A stretch of 64,000 bases of DNA from Brachyhypopomus gauderio (GCF_052324685.1 NW_027507041.1:62001-126000); one strand, 5' to 3'. Positions 23,679-37,444 are shown, numbered from the stretch's first letter. A program made the numbers and translations. The notes: generated by a model not told the origin, from the sequence alone.

Positions 23679-24261
23679 GCAAAAGCTTTTTGAAAAGATT
23701 GACGAGCCCCCAAAAGATGCTCAAACGCTCTTTCCTTATTCACTCGCATGCTGAGCACACCCCCTACCTGAAAATAGTATTGGCACATGACTCTTACAGG
23801 TCATCCCTAGTTGATTCAAGCTGTGCTTTTTCTTTTGTAAATTCGCGTGTACACAGCAAGTTGTGTTGCATCCAATTCAATTCTCTCCACTGACCGTTCA
23901 GTCAATACCTTGATGGCGTCTGTATTGACACCTCTACTGAGACATCAAGCTGCCTCTTTGGAGCATGTTCGCTCCCAGATCAAATTGCAGTGTCGTGGTG
24001 CCAACACAGAATAATGGACCACGTCGGACACTTTTCACTTTTGATTCTTTTTGATTCACTTTTGATGACACGCTTTTGAATACCTGATCACCTGGAATTG
24101 GTACCAGCTTGAAGTTAATAGTGAGTAGACTTATGGAGATTCATTTATTTGAATTTTCTACTCAAGCCATTTGCAACTCAGAAGCAATGACACTTGTGCA
24201 CTCATCATTGAGCTTGAGGAAGTCCAAGGAATTGATCTCTATGTTACTCTCGCTCCTCCGA

Positions 24262-24343
24262 ACTGCGATGGCCTAGAGGTTAAGGCGTTGGACTTGAAAT
24301 CCAATGGGGTTTCCCCGCGCAGGTTCGACTCCTGCTTGCAGCG
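24262..24343 (+). tRNA. tRNA-Ser-TGA: tRNA-Ser(TGA), unit 13, form A
   Basis: Form A body. Confidence 0.92.
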
Positions 24344-24747
24344 TGAGTGTCTTGTTGGGAGTGTGGAAAGAGAGAGTGTGCTCTCTTCCTGCTAGCCAGT
24401 TTTAAATATGCTTCTCATGCCATTTGCAACTTTGTGCTGCCAAACTTTAGCAGTCCTAACTGATCCTGAAATAGTCCCAGGAATTGAGTTACAAATGGCT
24501 GCTTTGTCGTTACAATGTGTTGGCATGGAAATGCAGTGGGGTCTCTTGCAGCGTAGAGGATTAACTTGCCTCTCTAATGTGATTTGTGATGAGACCTTAT
24601 GCCACCAGTGGGGAGAGCTTGCACTCACAGGTGCTTCATCCAAAGATCTTCATGCAACATAGCGATGTCTTGTTTCAGGTAAAAGAAAAAGTGCCACATT
24701 CTTTCATGGCTGGTCACTGGTTGCTCCGCCTTGCGCTAAAAGAGGGT

Positions 24748-24819
24748 CTCCCCGTCTGGGAATCGAACCCCGGTCTTCCGCGTGACAGGCGGAGATACTA
24801 TCCACTATACTAACGAGGA
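24748..24819 (-). tRNA. tRNA-Asp-GTC: tRNA-Asp(GTC), unit 13, form M
   Basis: G50:A64 mismatch. Confidence 0.92.
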
Positions 24820-25582
24820 CACGTGCTGTGTCTTGCAGTGATGCTGAGTCAGGTGACGTGCACTTGTCCCCTTGATTTTAAAGTACTCTGAATCATTGTG
24901 CCTGCAAGGAGGTGGTAAAAAGAACACATTGTGGTGATATTGACTCACTGTTGCCATTCCTCTTTTACCATCATCAGTTTGTGGACTTATGATAGGAAAA
25001 ACTCAAAGAATCTTGGTGACCTACAGGTTTGATTCATCTGCCTTCCTAGTTAAGTCATGCAAACCATTTGCTGCAAAATTGGCTTTAGCTACATTGGCAA
25101 TTCATTTTGTCTTTGTATTCCAGTGCATTGTACCGAACTGCAATATCCATCTTAGATCAACTGAGATTTTGCATTTCTCTCTTTCCCACATGCAAGTTCT
25201 GAATTTCTTGGCACACATTACTGCTTTGCATCTACTAAAAGCACTCCAGAGAAAGCTTCACTTCATACCTTCATGAGGTAGGTGTCGTTTGTACTTGTAT
25301 TTTGGTGGTATTTTTGTTTTTTTTTTTGTTTGTGTGCGTTGTTTGTCTACTCTTGGAACATCCTGTGATTGGTTAGGGTAGGATTAGAGTTTAATTACGT
25401 TGGCCTCAGATTCTGGTTAATTCCAGGCTTCTTGTGCTAACCTTGTTGTTTGTTAGCTGTTGTTGGCAGTAATTAGTTGCTGCAGGTGCACTTGCCGCCA
25501 TGCTCCAAGGAGTGAATTGGGGGCGGATACATTTTTTCTCCAGCTTTGTTAGTTCTTCCTCAGCCTCGCTTCTTCTTTCCTA

Positions 25583-25655
25583 GCCTCGTTAGCGCAGTAG
25601 GTAGCGCGTCAGTCTCATAATCTGAAGGTCGTGAGTTCGACCCTCACACGGGGCA
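25583..25655 (+). tRNA. tRNA-Met-CAT: tRNA-Met(CAT), unit 13
   Basis: Standard body. Confidence 0.95.
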
Positions 25656-26238
25656 GCAGAAGCTTTTTGAAAAGATTGACGAGCCCCCAAAAGATGCTCA
25701 AACGCTCTTTCCTTATTCACTCGCATGCTGAGCACACCCCCTACCTGAAAATAGTATTGGCACATGACTCTTACAGGTCATCCCTAGTTGATTCAAGCTG
25801 TGCTTTTTCTTTTGTAAATTCGCGTGTGCACAGCAAGTTGTGTTGCATCCAATTCAATTCTCTCCACTGACCGTTCAGTCAATACCTTGATGGCGTCTGT
25901 ATTGACACCTCTACTGAGACATCAAGCTGCCTCTTTGGAGCATGTTTGCTCCCAGATCAAACTGCAGTGTCGTGGAGCCAACACAGAATAATGGACCACG
26001 TCGGACACTTTTCACTTTTGATTCTTTTTGATTCACTTTTGATGACACGCTTTTGAATACCTGATCACCTGGAATTGGTACCAGCTTGAAGTTAATAGTG
26101 AGTAGACTTATGGAGATTCATTTATTTGAATTTTCTTCTCAAGCCATTTGCAACTCAGAAGCAATGACACTTGTGCACTCATCATTGAGCTTGAGGAAGT
26201 CCAAGGAATTGATCTCTATGTTACTCTCGCTCCGCCGA

Positions 26239-26320
26239 GCTGCGATGGCCGAGAGGTTAAGGCGTTGGACTTGAAATCCAATGGGGTTTCCCCGCGCAGG
26301 TTCGACTCCTGCTTGCAGCG
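26239..26320 (+). tRNA. tRNA-Ser-TGA: tRNA-Ser(TGA), unit 14, form B
   Basis: Form B body. Confidence 0.96.
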
Positions 26321-26724
26321 TGAGTGTCTTGTTGGGCGTGTGGAAAGAGAGAGTGTGCTCTCTTCCTGCTAGCCAGTTTTAAATATGCTTCTCATGCCAT
26401 TTGCAACTTTGTGCTGCCAAACTTTAGCAGTCCTAACTGATCCTGAAATAGTCCCAGGAATTGAGTTACAAATGGCTGCTTCGTCGTTACAATGTGTTGG
26501 CATGGAAATGCAGTGGGGTCTCTTGCAGCTTAGAGGATTAACTTGCCTCTCTAATGTGATTTGTGATGAGACCTTATGCCACCAGTGGGGAGAGCTTGCA
26601 CTCACAGGTGCTTCATCCAAAGATTTTCATGCAACATAGCGATGTCTTGTTTCAGGTAAAAGAAAAAGTGCCACATTCTTTCATGGCCGGTCACTGGTTG
26701 CTCCGCCTTGCGCTAAAAGAGGGT

Positions 26725-26796
26725 CTCCTCGTCGGGGAATCGAACCCCGGTCTTCCACGTAACAGGCGGAGATACTATCCACTATACTAACGAGGA
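26725..26796 (-). tRNA. tRNA with Asp body and Asn anticodon (GTT), unit 14, form N
   Basis: Same three changes as unit 10 (T36, T40, A69); anticodon at 26,761-26,763. Confidence 0.9.
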
Positions 26797-27559
26797 CACG
26801 TGCTGTGTCTCGCAGTGATGCTGAGTCAGGTGACGTGCACTTGTCCCCTTGATTTTAAAGTACTCTGAATCATTGTGCCTGCAAGGAGGTGGTAAAAAGA
26901 ACACATTGTGGTGATATTGACTCACTGTTGCCACTCCTCTTTTACCATCGTCAGTTTGTGGACTTATGATTGGAAAAACTCAAAGAATCTTGGTGACCTA
27001 CAGGTTTGATTCATCTGCCTTCCTAGTTAAGTCATGCGAACCATTTGCTGCAAAATTGGCTTTAGCTACATTGGCAATTCATTTTGTCTTCGTATTCCAG
27101 TGCATTGTAGCGAACTGCAATATCCATCTTAGATCAACTGAGATTTTGCATTTCTCTCTTTCCCACATGCAAGTTCTGAATTTCTTGGCACACATTACTG
27201 CTTTGCATCTACTAAAAGCACTCCAGAGAAAGCTTCACTTCATACCTTCATGAGGTAGGTGTCGTTTGTACTTGTATTTTGGTGGTATTTTTGTTTTTTT
27301 TTTTGTTTGTGTGCGTTGTTTGTCTACTCTTGGAACATCCTGTGATTGGTTAGGGTAGGATTAGAGTTTAATTACGTTGGCCTCAGATTCTGGTTAATTC
27401 CAGGCTTCTTGTGCTAACCTTGTTGTTTGTTAGCTGTTGTTGGCAGTAATTAGTTGCTGCAGGTGCACTTGCCGCCATGCTCCAAGGAGTGAATTGGGGG
27501 CGGATACATTTTTTCTCCAGCTTTGTTAGTTCTTCCTCAGCCTCGCTTCTTCTTTCCTA

Positions 27560-27632
27560 GCCTCGTTAGCGCAGTAGGTAGCGCGTCAGTCTCATAATCT
27601 GAAGGTCGTGAGTTCGACCCTCACACGGGGCA
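27560..27632 (+). tRNA. tRNA-Met-CAT: tRNA-Met(CAT), unit 14
   Basis: Standard body. Confidence 0.95.
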
Positions 27633-28215
27633 GCAGAAGCTTTTTGAAAAGATTGACGAGCCCCCAAAAGATGCTCAAACGCTCTTTCCTTATTCACTCG
27701 CATGCTGAGCACACCCCCTACCTGAAAATAGTATTGGCACATGACTCTTACAGGTCATCCCTAGTTGATTCAAGCTGTGCTTTTTCTTTTGTAAATTCGC
27801 GTGTACACAGCAAGTTGTGTTGCATCCAATTCAATTCTCTCCACTGACCGTTCAGTCAATACCTTGATGGCGTCTGTATTGACACCTCTACTGAGACATC
27901 AAGCTGCCTCTTTGGAGCATGTTTGCTCCCAGATCAAACTGCAGTGTCGTGGAGCCAACACAGAATAATGGACCACGTCGGACACTTTTCACTTTTGATT
28001 CTTTTTGATTCACTTTTGATGACACGCTTTTGAATACCTGATCACCTGGAATTGGTACCAGCTTGAAGTTAATAGTGAGTAGACTTATGGAGATTCATTT
28101 ATTTGAATTTTCTTCTCAAGCCATTTGCAACTCAGAAGCAATGACACTTGTGCACTCATCATTGAGCTTGAGGAAGTCCAAGGAATTGATCTCTATGTTA
28201 CTCTCGCTCCGCCGA

Positions 28216-28297
28216 GCTGCGATGGCCGAGAGGTTAAGGCGTTGGACTTGAAATCCAATGGGGTTTCCCCGCGCAGGTTCGACTCCTGCTTGCAGCG
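28216..28297 (+). tRNA. tRNA-Ser-TGA: tRNA-Ser(TGA), unit 15, form B
   Basis: Form B body. Confidence 0.96.
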
Positions 28298-28701
28298 TGA
28301 GTGTCTTGTTGGGCGTGTGGAAAGAGAGAGTGTGCTCTCTTCCTGCTAGCCAGTTTTAAATATGCTTCTCATGCCATTTGCAACTTTGTGCTGCCAAACT
28401 TTAGCAGTCCTAACTGATCCTGAAATAGTCCCAGGAATTGAGTTACAAATGGCTGCTTCGTCGTTACAATGTGTTGGCATGGAAATGCAGTGGGGTCTCT
28501 TGCAGCTTAGAGGATTAACTTGCCTCTCTAATGTGATTTGTGATGAGACCTTATGCCACCAGTGGGGAGAGCTTGCACTCACAGGTGCTTCATCCAAAGA
28601 TTTTCATGCAACATAGCGATGTCTTGTTTCAGGTAAAAGAAAAAGTGCCACATTCTTTCATGGCCGGTCACTGGTTGCTCCGCCTTGCGCTAAAAGAGGG
28701 T

Positions 28702-28773
28702 CTCCTCGTCGGGGAATCGAACCCCGGTCTTCCACGTAACAGGCGGAGATACTATCCACTATACTAACGAGGA
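28702..28773 (-). tRNA. tRNA with Asp body and Asn anticodon (GTT), unit 15, form N
   Basis: Anticodon at 28,738-28,740; adjacent to another form N unit, so the pair 14-15 is a local duplication. Confidence 0.9.
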
Positions 28774-29536
28774 CACGTGCTGTGTCTCGCAGTGATGCTG
28801 AGTCAGGTGACGTGCACTTGTCCCCTTGATTTTAAAGTACTCTGAATCATTGTGCCTGCAAGGAGGTGGTAAAAAGAACACATTGTGGTGATATTGACTC
28901 ACTGTTGCCACTCCTCTTTTACCATCGTCAGTTTGTGGACTTATGATTGGAAAAACTCAAAGAATCTTGGTGACCTACAGGTTTGATTCATCTGCCTTCC
29001 TAGTTAAGTCATGCGAACCATTTGCTGCAAAATTGGCTTTAGCTACATTGGCAATTCATTTTGTCTTCGTATTCCAGTGCATTGTAGCGAACTGCAATAT
29101 CCATCTTAGATCAACTGAGATTTTGCATTTCTCTCTTTCCCACATGCAAGTTCTGAATTTCTTGGCACACATTACTGCTTTGCATCTACTAAAAGCACTC
29201 CAGAGAAAGCTTCACTTCATACCTTCATGAGGTAGGTGTCGTTTGTACTTGTATTTTGGTGGTATTTTTGTTTTTTTTTTTGTTTGTGTGCGTTGTTTGT
29301 CTACTCTTGGAACATCCTGTGATTGGTTAGGGTAGGATTAGAGTTTAATTACGTTGGCCTCAGATTCTGGTTAATTCCAGGCTTCTTGTGCTAACCTTGT
29401 TGTTTGTTAGCTGTTGTTGGCAGTAATTAGTTGCTGCAGGTGCACTTGCCGCCATGCTCCAAGGAGTGAATTGGGGGCGGATACATTTTTTCTCCAGCTT
29501 TGTTAGTTCTTCCTCAGCCTCGCTTCTTCTTTCCTA

Positions 29537-29609
29537 GCCTCGTTAGCGCAGTAGGTAGCGCGTCAGTCTCATAATCTGAAGGTCGTGAGTTCGACCCTCA
29601 CACGGGGCA
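29537..29609 (+). tRNA. tRNA-Met-CAT: tRNA-Met(CAT), unit 15
   Basis: Standard body. Confidence 0.95.
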
Positions 29610-30192
29610 GCAGAAGCTTTTTGAAAAGATTGACGAGCCCCCAAAAGATGCTCAAACGCTCTTTCCTTATTCACTCGCATGCTGAGCACACCCCCTACCT
29701 GAAAATAGTATTGGCACATGACTCTTACAGGTCATCCCTAGTTGATTCAAGCTGTGCTTTTTCTTTTGTAAATTCGCGTGTACACAGCAAGTTGTGTTGC
29801 ATCCAATTCAATTCTCTCCACTGACCGTTCAGTCAATACCTTGATGGCGTCTGTATTGACACCTCTACTGAGACATCAAGCTGCCTCTTTGGAGCATGTT
29901 CGCTCCCAGATCAAACTGCAGTGTCGTGGTGCCAACACAGAATAATGGACCACGTCGGACACTTTTCACTTTTGATTCTTTTTGATTCACTTTTGATGAC
30001 ACGCTTTTGAATACCTGATCACCTGGAATTGGTACCAGCTTGAAGTTAATAGTGAGTAGACTTATGGAGATTCATTTATTTGAATTTTCTTCTCAAGCCA
30101 TTTGCAACTCAGAAGCAATGACACTTGTGCACTCATCATTGAGCTTGAGGAAGTCCAAGGAATTGATCTCTATGTTACTCTCGCTCCGCCGA

Positions 30193-30274
30193 GCTGCGAT
30201 GGCCGAGAGGTTAAGGCGTTGGACTTGAAATCCAATGGGGTTTCCCCGCGCAGGTTCGACTCCTGCTTGCAGTG
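30193..30274 (+). tRNA. tRNA-Ser-TGA: tRNA-Ser(TGA), unit 16, form B with T72
   Basis: G1:U72 as in unit 12. Confidence 0.93.
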
Positions 30275-30678
30275 TGAGTGTCTTGTTGGGCGTGTGGAAA
30301 GAGAGAGTGTGCTCTCTTCCTGCTAGCCAGTTTTAAATATGCTTCTCATGCCATTTGCAACTTTGTGCTGCCAAACTTTAGCAGTCCTAACTGATCCTGA
30401 AATAGTCCCAGGAATTGAGTTACAAATGGCTGCTTCGTCGTTACAATGTGTTGGCATGGAAATGCAGTGGGGTCTCTTGCAGCTTAGAGGATTAACTTGC
30501 CTCTCTAATGTGATTTGTGATGAGACCTTATGCCACCAGTGGGGAGAGCTTGCACTCACAGGTGCTTCATCCAAAGATCTTCATGCAACATAGTGATGTC
30601 TTGTTTCAGGTAAAAGAAAAAGTGCCACATTCTTTCATGGCCGGTCACTGGTTGCTCCGCCTTGCGCTAAAAGAGGGT

Positions 30679-30750
30679 CTCCCCGTCGGGGAATCGAACC
30701 CCGGTCTTCCGCGTGACAGGCGGAGATACTATCCACTATACTAACGAGGA
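30679..30750 (-). tRNA. tRNA-Asp-GTC: tRNA-Asp(GTC), unit 16, form C
   Basis: Canonical body. Confidence 0.96.
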
Positions 30751-31513
30751 CACGTGCTGTGTCTCGCAGTGATGCTGAGTCAGGTGACGTGCACTTGTCC
30801 CCTTGATTTTAAAGTACTCTGAATCATTGTGCCTGCAAGGAGGTGGTAAAAAGAACACATTGTGGTGATATTGACTCACTGTTGCCACTCCTCTTTTACC
30901 ATCGTCAGTTTGTGGACTTATGATAGGAAAAACTCAAAGAATCTTGGTGACCTACAAGTTTGATTCATCTGCCTTCCTAGTTAAGTCATGCAAACCATTT
31001 GCTGCAAAATTGGCTTTAGCTACATTGGCAATTCATTTTGTCTTCGTATTCCAGTGCATTGTACCGAACTGCAATATCCATCTTAGATCAACTGAGATTT
31101 TGCATTTCTCTCTTTCCCACATGCAAGTTCTGAATTTCTTGGCACACATTACTGCTTTGCATCTACTAAAAGCACTCCAGAGAAAGCTTCACTTCATACC
31201 TTCATGAGGTAGGTGTCGTTTGTACTTGTATTTTGGTGGTATTTTTGTTTTTTTTTTTGTTTGTGTGCGTTGTTTGTCTACTCTTGGAACATCCTGTGAT
31301 TGGTTAGGGTAGGATTAGAGTTTAATTACGTTGGCCTCAGATTCTGGTTAATTCCAGGCTTCTTGTGCTAACCTTGTTGTTTGTTAGCTGTTGTTGGCAG
31401 TAATTAGTTGCTGCAGGTGCACTTGCCGCCATGCTCCAAGGAGTGAATTGGGGGCGGATAAATTTTTTCTCCAGCTTTGTTAGTTCTTCCTCAGCCTCGC
31501 TTCTTCTTTCCTA

Positions 31514-31586
31514 GCCTCGTTAGCGCAGTAGGTAGCGTGTCAGTCTCATAATCTGAAGGTCGTGAGTTCGACCCTCACACGGGGCA
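31514..31586 (+). tRNA. tRNA-Met-CAT: tRNA-Met(CAT), unit 16, T25 variant
   Basis: G10:U25 wobble as in unit 12. Confidence 0.93.
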
Positions 31587-32169
31587 GCAAAAGCTTTTTG
31601 AAAAGATTGACGAGCCCCCAAAAGATGCTCAAACGCTCTTTCCTTATTCACTCGCATGCTGAGCACACCCCCTACCTGAAAATAGTATTGGCACATGACT
31701 CTTACAGGTCATCCCTAGTTGATTCAAGCTGTGCTTTTTCTTTTGTAAATTCGCGTGTACACAGCAAGTTGTGTTGCATCCAATTCAATTCTCTCCACTG
31801 ACCGTTCAGTCAATACCTTGATGGCGTCTGTATTGACACCTCTACTGAGACATCAAGCTGCCTCTTTGGAGCATGTTCGCTCCCAGATCAAATTGCAGTG
31901 TCGTGGTGCCAACACAGAATAATGGACCACGTCGGACACTTTTCACTTTTGATTCTTTTTGATTCACTTTTGATGACACGCTTTTAAATACCTGATCACC
32001 TGGAATTGGTACCAGCTTGAAGTTAATAGTGAGTAGACTTATGGAGATTCATTTATTTGAATTTTCTACTCAAGCCATTTGCAACTCAGAAGCAATGACA
32101 CTTGTGCACTCATCATTGAGCTTGAGGAAGTCCAAGGAATTGATCTCTATGTTACTCTCGCTCCTCCGA

Positions 32170-32251
32170 ACTGCGATGGCCTAGAGGTTAAGGCGTTGGA
32201 CTTGAAATCCAATGGGGTTTCCCCGCGCAGGTTCGACTCCTGCTTGCAGCG
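32170..32251 (+). tRNA. tRNA-Ser-TGA: tRNA-Ser(TGA), unit 17, form A
   Basis: Form A body; the spacer before it has the private TTTTAAATACC variant (31,982) shared only with unit 20. Confidence 0.92.
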
Positions 32252-32655
32252 TGAGTGTCTTGTTGGGAGTGTGGAAAGAGAGAGTGTGCTCTCTTCCTGC
32301 TAGCCAGTTTTAAATATGCTTCTCATGCCATTTGCAACTTTGTGCTGCCAAACTTTAGCAGTCCTAACTGATCCTGAAATAGTCCCAGGAATTGAGTTAC
32401 AAATGGCTGCTTTGTCGTTACAATGTGTTGGCATGGAAATGCAGTGGGGTCTCTTGCAGCGTAGAGGATTAACTTGCCTCTCTAATGTGATTTGTGATGA
32501 GACCTTATGCCACCAGTGGGGAGAGCTTGCACTCACAGGTGCTTCATCCAAAGATCTTCATGCAACATAGCGATGTCTTGTTTCAGGTAAAAGAAAAAGT
32601 GCCACATTCTTTCATGGCTGGTCACTGGTTGCTCCGCCTTGCGCTAAAAGAGGGT

Positions 32656-32727
32656 CTCCCCGTCTGGGAATCGAACCCCGGTCTTCCGCGTGACAGGCGG
32701 AGATACTATCCACTATACTAACGAGGA
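32656..32727 (-). tRNA. tRNA-Asp-GTC: tRNA-Asp(GTC), unit 17, form M
   Basis: G50:A64 mismatch. Confidence 0.92.
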
Positions 32728-33490
32728 CACGTGCTGTGTCTTGCAGTGATGCTGAGTCAGGTGACGTGCACTTGTCCCCTTGATTTTAAAGTACTCTGAA
32801 TCATTGTGCCTGCAAGGAGGTGGTAAAAAGAACACATTGTGGTGATATTGACTCACTGTTGCCATTCCTCTTTTACCATCGTCAGTTTGTGGACTTATGA
32901 TAGGAAAAACTCAAAGAATCTTGGTGACCTACAGGTTTGATTCATCTGCCTTCCTAGTTAAGTCATGCAAACCATTTGCTGCAAAATTGGCTTTAGCTAC
33001 ATTGGCAATTCATTTTGTCTTTGTATTCCAGTGCATTGTACCGAACTGCAATATCCATCTTAGATCAACTGAGATTTTGCATTTCTCTCTTTCCCACATG
33101 CAAGTTCTGAATTTCTTGGCACACATTACTGCTTTGCATCTACTAAAAGCACTCCAGAGAAAGCTTCACTTCATACCTTCATGAGGTAGGTGTCGTTTGT
33201 ACTTGTATTTTGGTGGTATTTTTGTTTTTTTTTTTGTTTGTGTGCGTTGTTTGTCTACTCTTGGAACATCCTGTGATTGGTTAGGGTAGGATTAGAGTTT
33301 AATTACGTTGGCCTCAGATTCTGGTTAATTCCAGGCTTCTTGTGCTAACCTTGTTGTTTGTTAGCTGTTGTTGGCAGTAATTAGTTGCTGCAGGTGCACT
33401 TGCCGCCATGCTCCAAGGAGTGAATTGGGGGCGGATACATTTTTTCTCCAGCTTTGTTAGTTCTTCCTCAGCCTCGCTTCTTCTTTCCTA

Positions 33491-33563
33491 GCCTCGTTAG
33501 CGCAGTAGGTAGCGCGTCAGTCTCATAATCTGAAGGTCGTGAGTTCGACCCTCACACGGGGCA
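33491..33563 (+). tRNA. tRNA-Met-CAT: tRNA-Met(CAT), unit 17
   Basis: Standard body. Confidence 0.95.
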
Positions 33564-34146
33564 GCAGAAGCTTTTTGAAAAGATTGACGAGCCCCCAAAA
33601 GATGCTCAAACGCTCTTTCCTTATTCACTCGCATGCTGAGCACACCCCCTACCTGAAAATAGTATTGGCACATGACTCTTACAGGTCATCCCTAGTTGAT
33701 TCAAGCTGTGCTTTTTCTTTTGTAAATTCGCGTGTGCACAGCAAGTTGTGTTGCATCCAATTCAATTCTCTCCACTGACCGTTCAGTCAATACCTTGATG
33801 GCGTCTGTATTGACACCTCTACTGAGACATCAAGCTGCCTCTTTGGAGCATGTTTGCTCCCAGATCAAACTGCAGTGTCGTGGAGCCAACACAGAATAAT
33901 GGACCACGTCGGACACTTTTCACTTTTGATTCTTTTTGATTCACTTTTGATGACACGCTTTTGAATACCTGATCACCTGGAATTGGTACCAGCTTGAAGT
34001 TAATAGTGAGTAGACTTATGGAGATTCATTTATTTGAATTTTCTTCTCAAGCCATTTGCAACTCAGAAGCAATGACACTTGTGCACTCATCATTGAGCTT
34101 GAGGAAGTCCAAGGAATTGATCTCTATGTTACTCTCGCTCCGCCGA

Positions 34147-34228
34147 GCTGCGATGGCCGAGAGGTTAAGGCGTTGGACTTGAAATCCAATGGGGTTTCCC
34201 CGCGCAGGTTCGACTCCTGCTTGCAGCG
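34147..34228 (+). tRNA. tRNA-Ser-TGA: tRNA-Ser(TGA), unit 18, form B
   Basis: Form B body. Confidence 0.96.
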
Positions 34229-34632
34229 TGAGTGTCTTGTTGGGCGTGTGGAAAGAGAGAGTGTGCTCTCTTCCTGCTAGCCAGTTTTAAATATGCTTCT
34301 CATGCCATTTGCAACTTTGTGCTGCCAAACTTTAGCAGTCCTAACTGATCCTGAAATAGTCCCAGGAATTGAGTTACAAATGGCTGCTTCGTCGTTACAA
34401 TGTGTTGGCATGGAAATGCAGTGGGGTCTCTTGCAGCTTAGAGGATTAACTTGCCTCTCTAATGTGATTTGTGATGAGACCTTATGCCACCAGTGGGGAG
34501 AGCTTGCACTCACAGGTGCTTCATCCAAAGATTTTCATGCAACATAGCGATGTCTTGTTTCAGGTAAAAGAAAAAGTGCCACATTCTTTCATGGCCGGTC
34601 ACTGGTTGCTCCGCCTTGCGCTAAAAGAGGGT

Positions 34633-34704
34633 CTCCTCGTCGGGGAATCGAACCCCGGTCTTCCACGTAACAGGCGGAGATACTATCCACTATACTAACG
34701 AGGA
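34633..34704 (-). tRNA. tRNA with Asp body and Asn anticodon (GTT), unit 18, form N
   Basis: Anticodon at 34,669-34,671; T36, T40 and A69 all present. Confidence 0.9.
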
Positions 34705-35467
34705 CACGTGCTGTGTCTCGCAGTGATGCTGAGTCAGGTGACGTGCACTTGTCCCCTTGATTTTAAAGTACTCTGAATCATTGTGCCTGCAAGGAGGTGG
34801 TAAAAAGAACACATTGTGGTGATATTGACTCACTGTTGCCACTCCTCTTTTACCATCGTCAGTTTGTGGACTTATGATTGGAAAAACTCAAAGAATCTTG
34901 GTGACCTACAGGTTTGATTCATCTGCCTTCCTAGTTAAGTCATGCGAACCATTTGCTGCAAAATTGGCTTTAGCTACATTGGCAATTCATTTTGTCTTCG
35001 TATTCCAGTGCATTGTAGCGAACTGCAATATCCATCTTAGATCAACTGAGATTTTGCATTTCTCTCTTTCCCACATGCAAGTTCTGAATTTCTTGGCACA
35101 CATTACTGCTTTGCATCTACTAAAAGCACTCCAGAGAAAGCTTCACTTCATACCTTCATGAGGTAGGTGTCGTTTGTACTTGTATTTTGGTGGTATTTTT
35201 GTTTTTTTTTTTGTTTGTGTGCGTTGTTTGTCTACTCTTGGAACATCCTGTGATTGGTTAGGGTAGGATTAGAGTTTAATTACGTTGGCCTCAGATTCTG
35301 GTTAATTCCAGGCTTCTTGTGCTAACCTTGTTGTTTGTTAGCTGTTGTTGGCAGTAATTAGTTGCTGCAGGTGCACTTGCCGCCATGCTCCAAGGAGTGA
35401 ATTGGGGGCGGATACATTTTTTCTCCAGCTTTGTTAGTTCTTCCTCAGCCTCGCTTCTTCTTTCCTA

Positions 35468-35540
35468 GCCTCGTTAGCGCAGTAGGTAGCGCGTCAGTCT
35501 CATAATCTGAAGGTCGTGAGTTCGACCCTCACACGGGGCA
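35468..35540 (+). tRNA. tRNA-Met-CAT: tRNA-Met(CAT), unit 18
   Basis: Standard body. Confidence 0.95.
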
Positions 35541-36123
35541 GCAGAAGCTTTTTGAAAAGATTGACGAGCCCCCAAAAGATGCTCAAACGCTCTTTCCTTA
35601 TTCACTCGCATGCTGAGCACACCCCCTACCTGAAAATAGTATTGGCACATGACTCTTACAGGTCATCCCTAGTTGATTCAAGCTGTGCTTTTTCTTTTGT
35701 AAATTCGCGTGTACACAGCAAGTTGTGTTGCATCCAATTCAATTCTCTCCACTGACCGTTCAGTCAATACCTTGATGGCGTCTGTATTGACACCTCTACT
35801 GAGACATCAAGCTGCCTCTTTGGAGCATGTTCGCTCCCAGATCAAACTGCAGTGTCGTGGTGCCAACACAGAATAATGGACCACGTCGGACACTTTTCAC
35901 TTTTGATTCTTTTTGATTCACTTTTGATGACACGCTTTTGAATACCTGATCACCTGGAATTGGTACCAGCTTGAAGTTAATAGTGAGTAGACTTATGGAG
36001 ATTCATTTATTTGAATTTTCTTCTCAAGCCATTTGCAACTCAGAAGCAATGACACTTGTGCACTCATCATTGAGCTTGAGGAAGTCCAAGGAATTGATCT
36101 CTATGTTACTCTCGCTCCGCCGA

Positions 36124-36205
36124 GCTGCGATGGCCGAGAGGTTAAGGCGTTGGACTTGAAATCCAATGGGGTTTCCCCGCGCAGGTTCGACTCCTGCTTG
36201 CAGTG
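36124..36205 (+). tRNA. tRNA-Ser-TGA: tRNA-Ser(TGA), unit 19, form B with T72
   Basis: G1:U72, exactly 5,931 bp after its unit 16 counterpart. Confidence 0.93.
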
Positions 36206-36609
36206 TGAGTGTCTTGTTGGGCGTGTGGAAAGAGAGAGTGTGCTCTCTTCCTGCTAGCCAGTTTTAAATATGCTTCTCATGCCATTTGCAACTTTGTGCT
36301 GCCAAACTTTAGCAGTCCTAACTGATCCTGAAATAGTCCCAGGAATTGAGTTACAAATGGCTGCTTCGTCGTTACAATGTGTTGGCATGGAAATGCAGTG
36401 GGGTCTCTTGCAGCTTAGAGGATTAACTTGCCTCTCTAATGTGATTTGTGATGAGACCTTATGCCACCAGTGGGGAGAGCTTGCACTCACAGGTGCTTCA
36501 TCCAAAGATCTTCATGCAACATAGTGATGTCTTGTTTCAGGTAAAAGAAAAAGTGCCACATTCTTTCATGGCCGGTCACTGGTTGCTCCGCCTTGCGCTA
36601 AAAGAGGGT

Positions 36610-36681
36610 CTCCCCGTCGGGGAATCGAACCCCGGTCTTCCGCGTGACAGGCGGAGATACTATCCACTATACTAACGAGGA
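36610..36681 (-). tRNA. tRNA-Asp-GTC: tRNA-Asp(GTC), unit 19, form C
   Basis: Canonical body. Confidence 0.96.
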
Positions 36682-37444
36682 CACGTGCTGTGTCTCGCAG
36701 TGATGCTGAGTCAGGTGACGTGCACTTGTCCCCTTGATTTTAAAGTACTCTGAATCATTGTGCCTGCAAGGAGGTGGTAAAAAGAACACATTGTGGTGAT
36801 ATTGACTCACTGTTGCCACTCCTCTTTTACCATCGTCAGTTTGTGGACTTATGATAGGAAAAACTCAAAGAATCTTGGTGACCTACAAGTTTGATTCATC
36901 TGCCTTCCTAGTTAAGTCATGCAAACCATTTGCTGCAAAATTGGCTTTAGCTACATTGGCAATTCATTTTGTCTTCGTATTCCAGTGCATTGTACCGAAC
37001 TGCAATATCCATCTTAGATCAACTGAGATTTTGCATTTCTCTCTTTCCCACATGCAAGTTCTGAATTTCTTGGCACACATTACTGCTTTGCATCTACTAA
37101 AAGCACTCCAGAGAAAGCTTCACTTCATACCTTCATGAGGTAGGTGTCGTTTGTACTTGTATTTTGGTGGTATTTTTGTTTTTTTTTTTGTTTGTGTGCG
37201 TTGTTTGTCTACTCTTGGAACATCCTGTGATTGGTTAGGGTAGGATTAGAGTTTAATTACGTTGGCCTCAGATTCTGGTTAATTCCAGGCTTCTTGTGCT
37301 AACCTTGTTGTTTGTTAGCTGTTGTTGGCAGTAATTAGTTGCTGCAGGTGCACTTGCCGCCATGCTCCAAGGAGTGAATTGGGGGCGGATAAATTTTTTC
37401 TCCAGCTTTGTTAGTTCTTCCTCAGCCTCGCTTCTTCTTTCCTA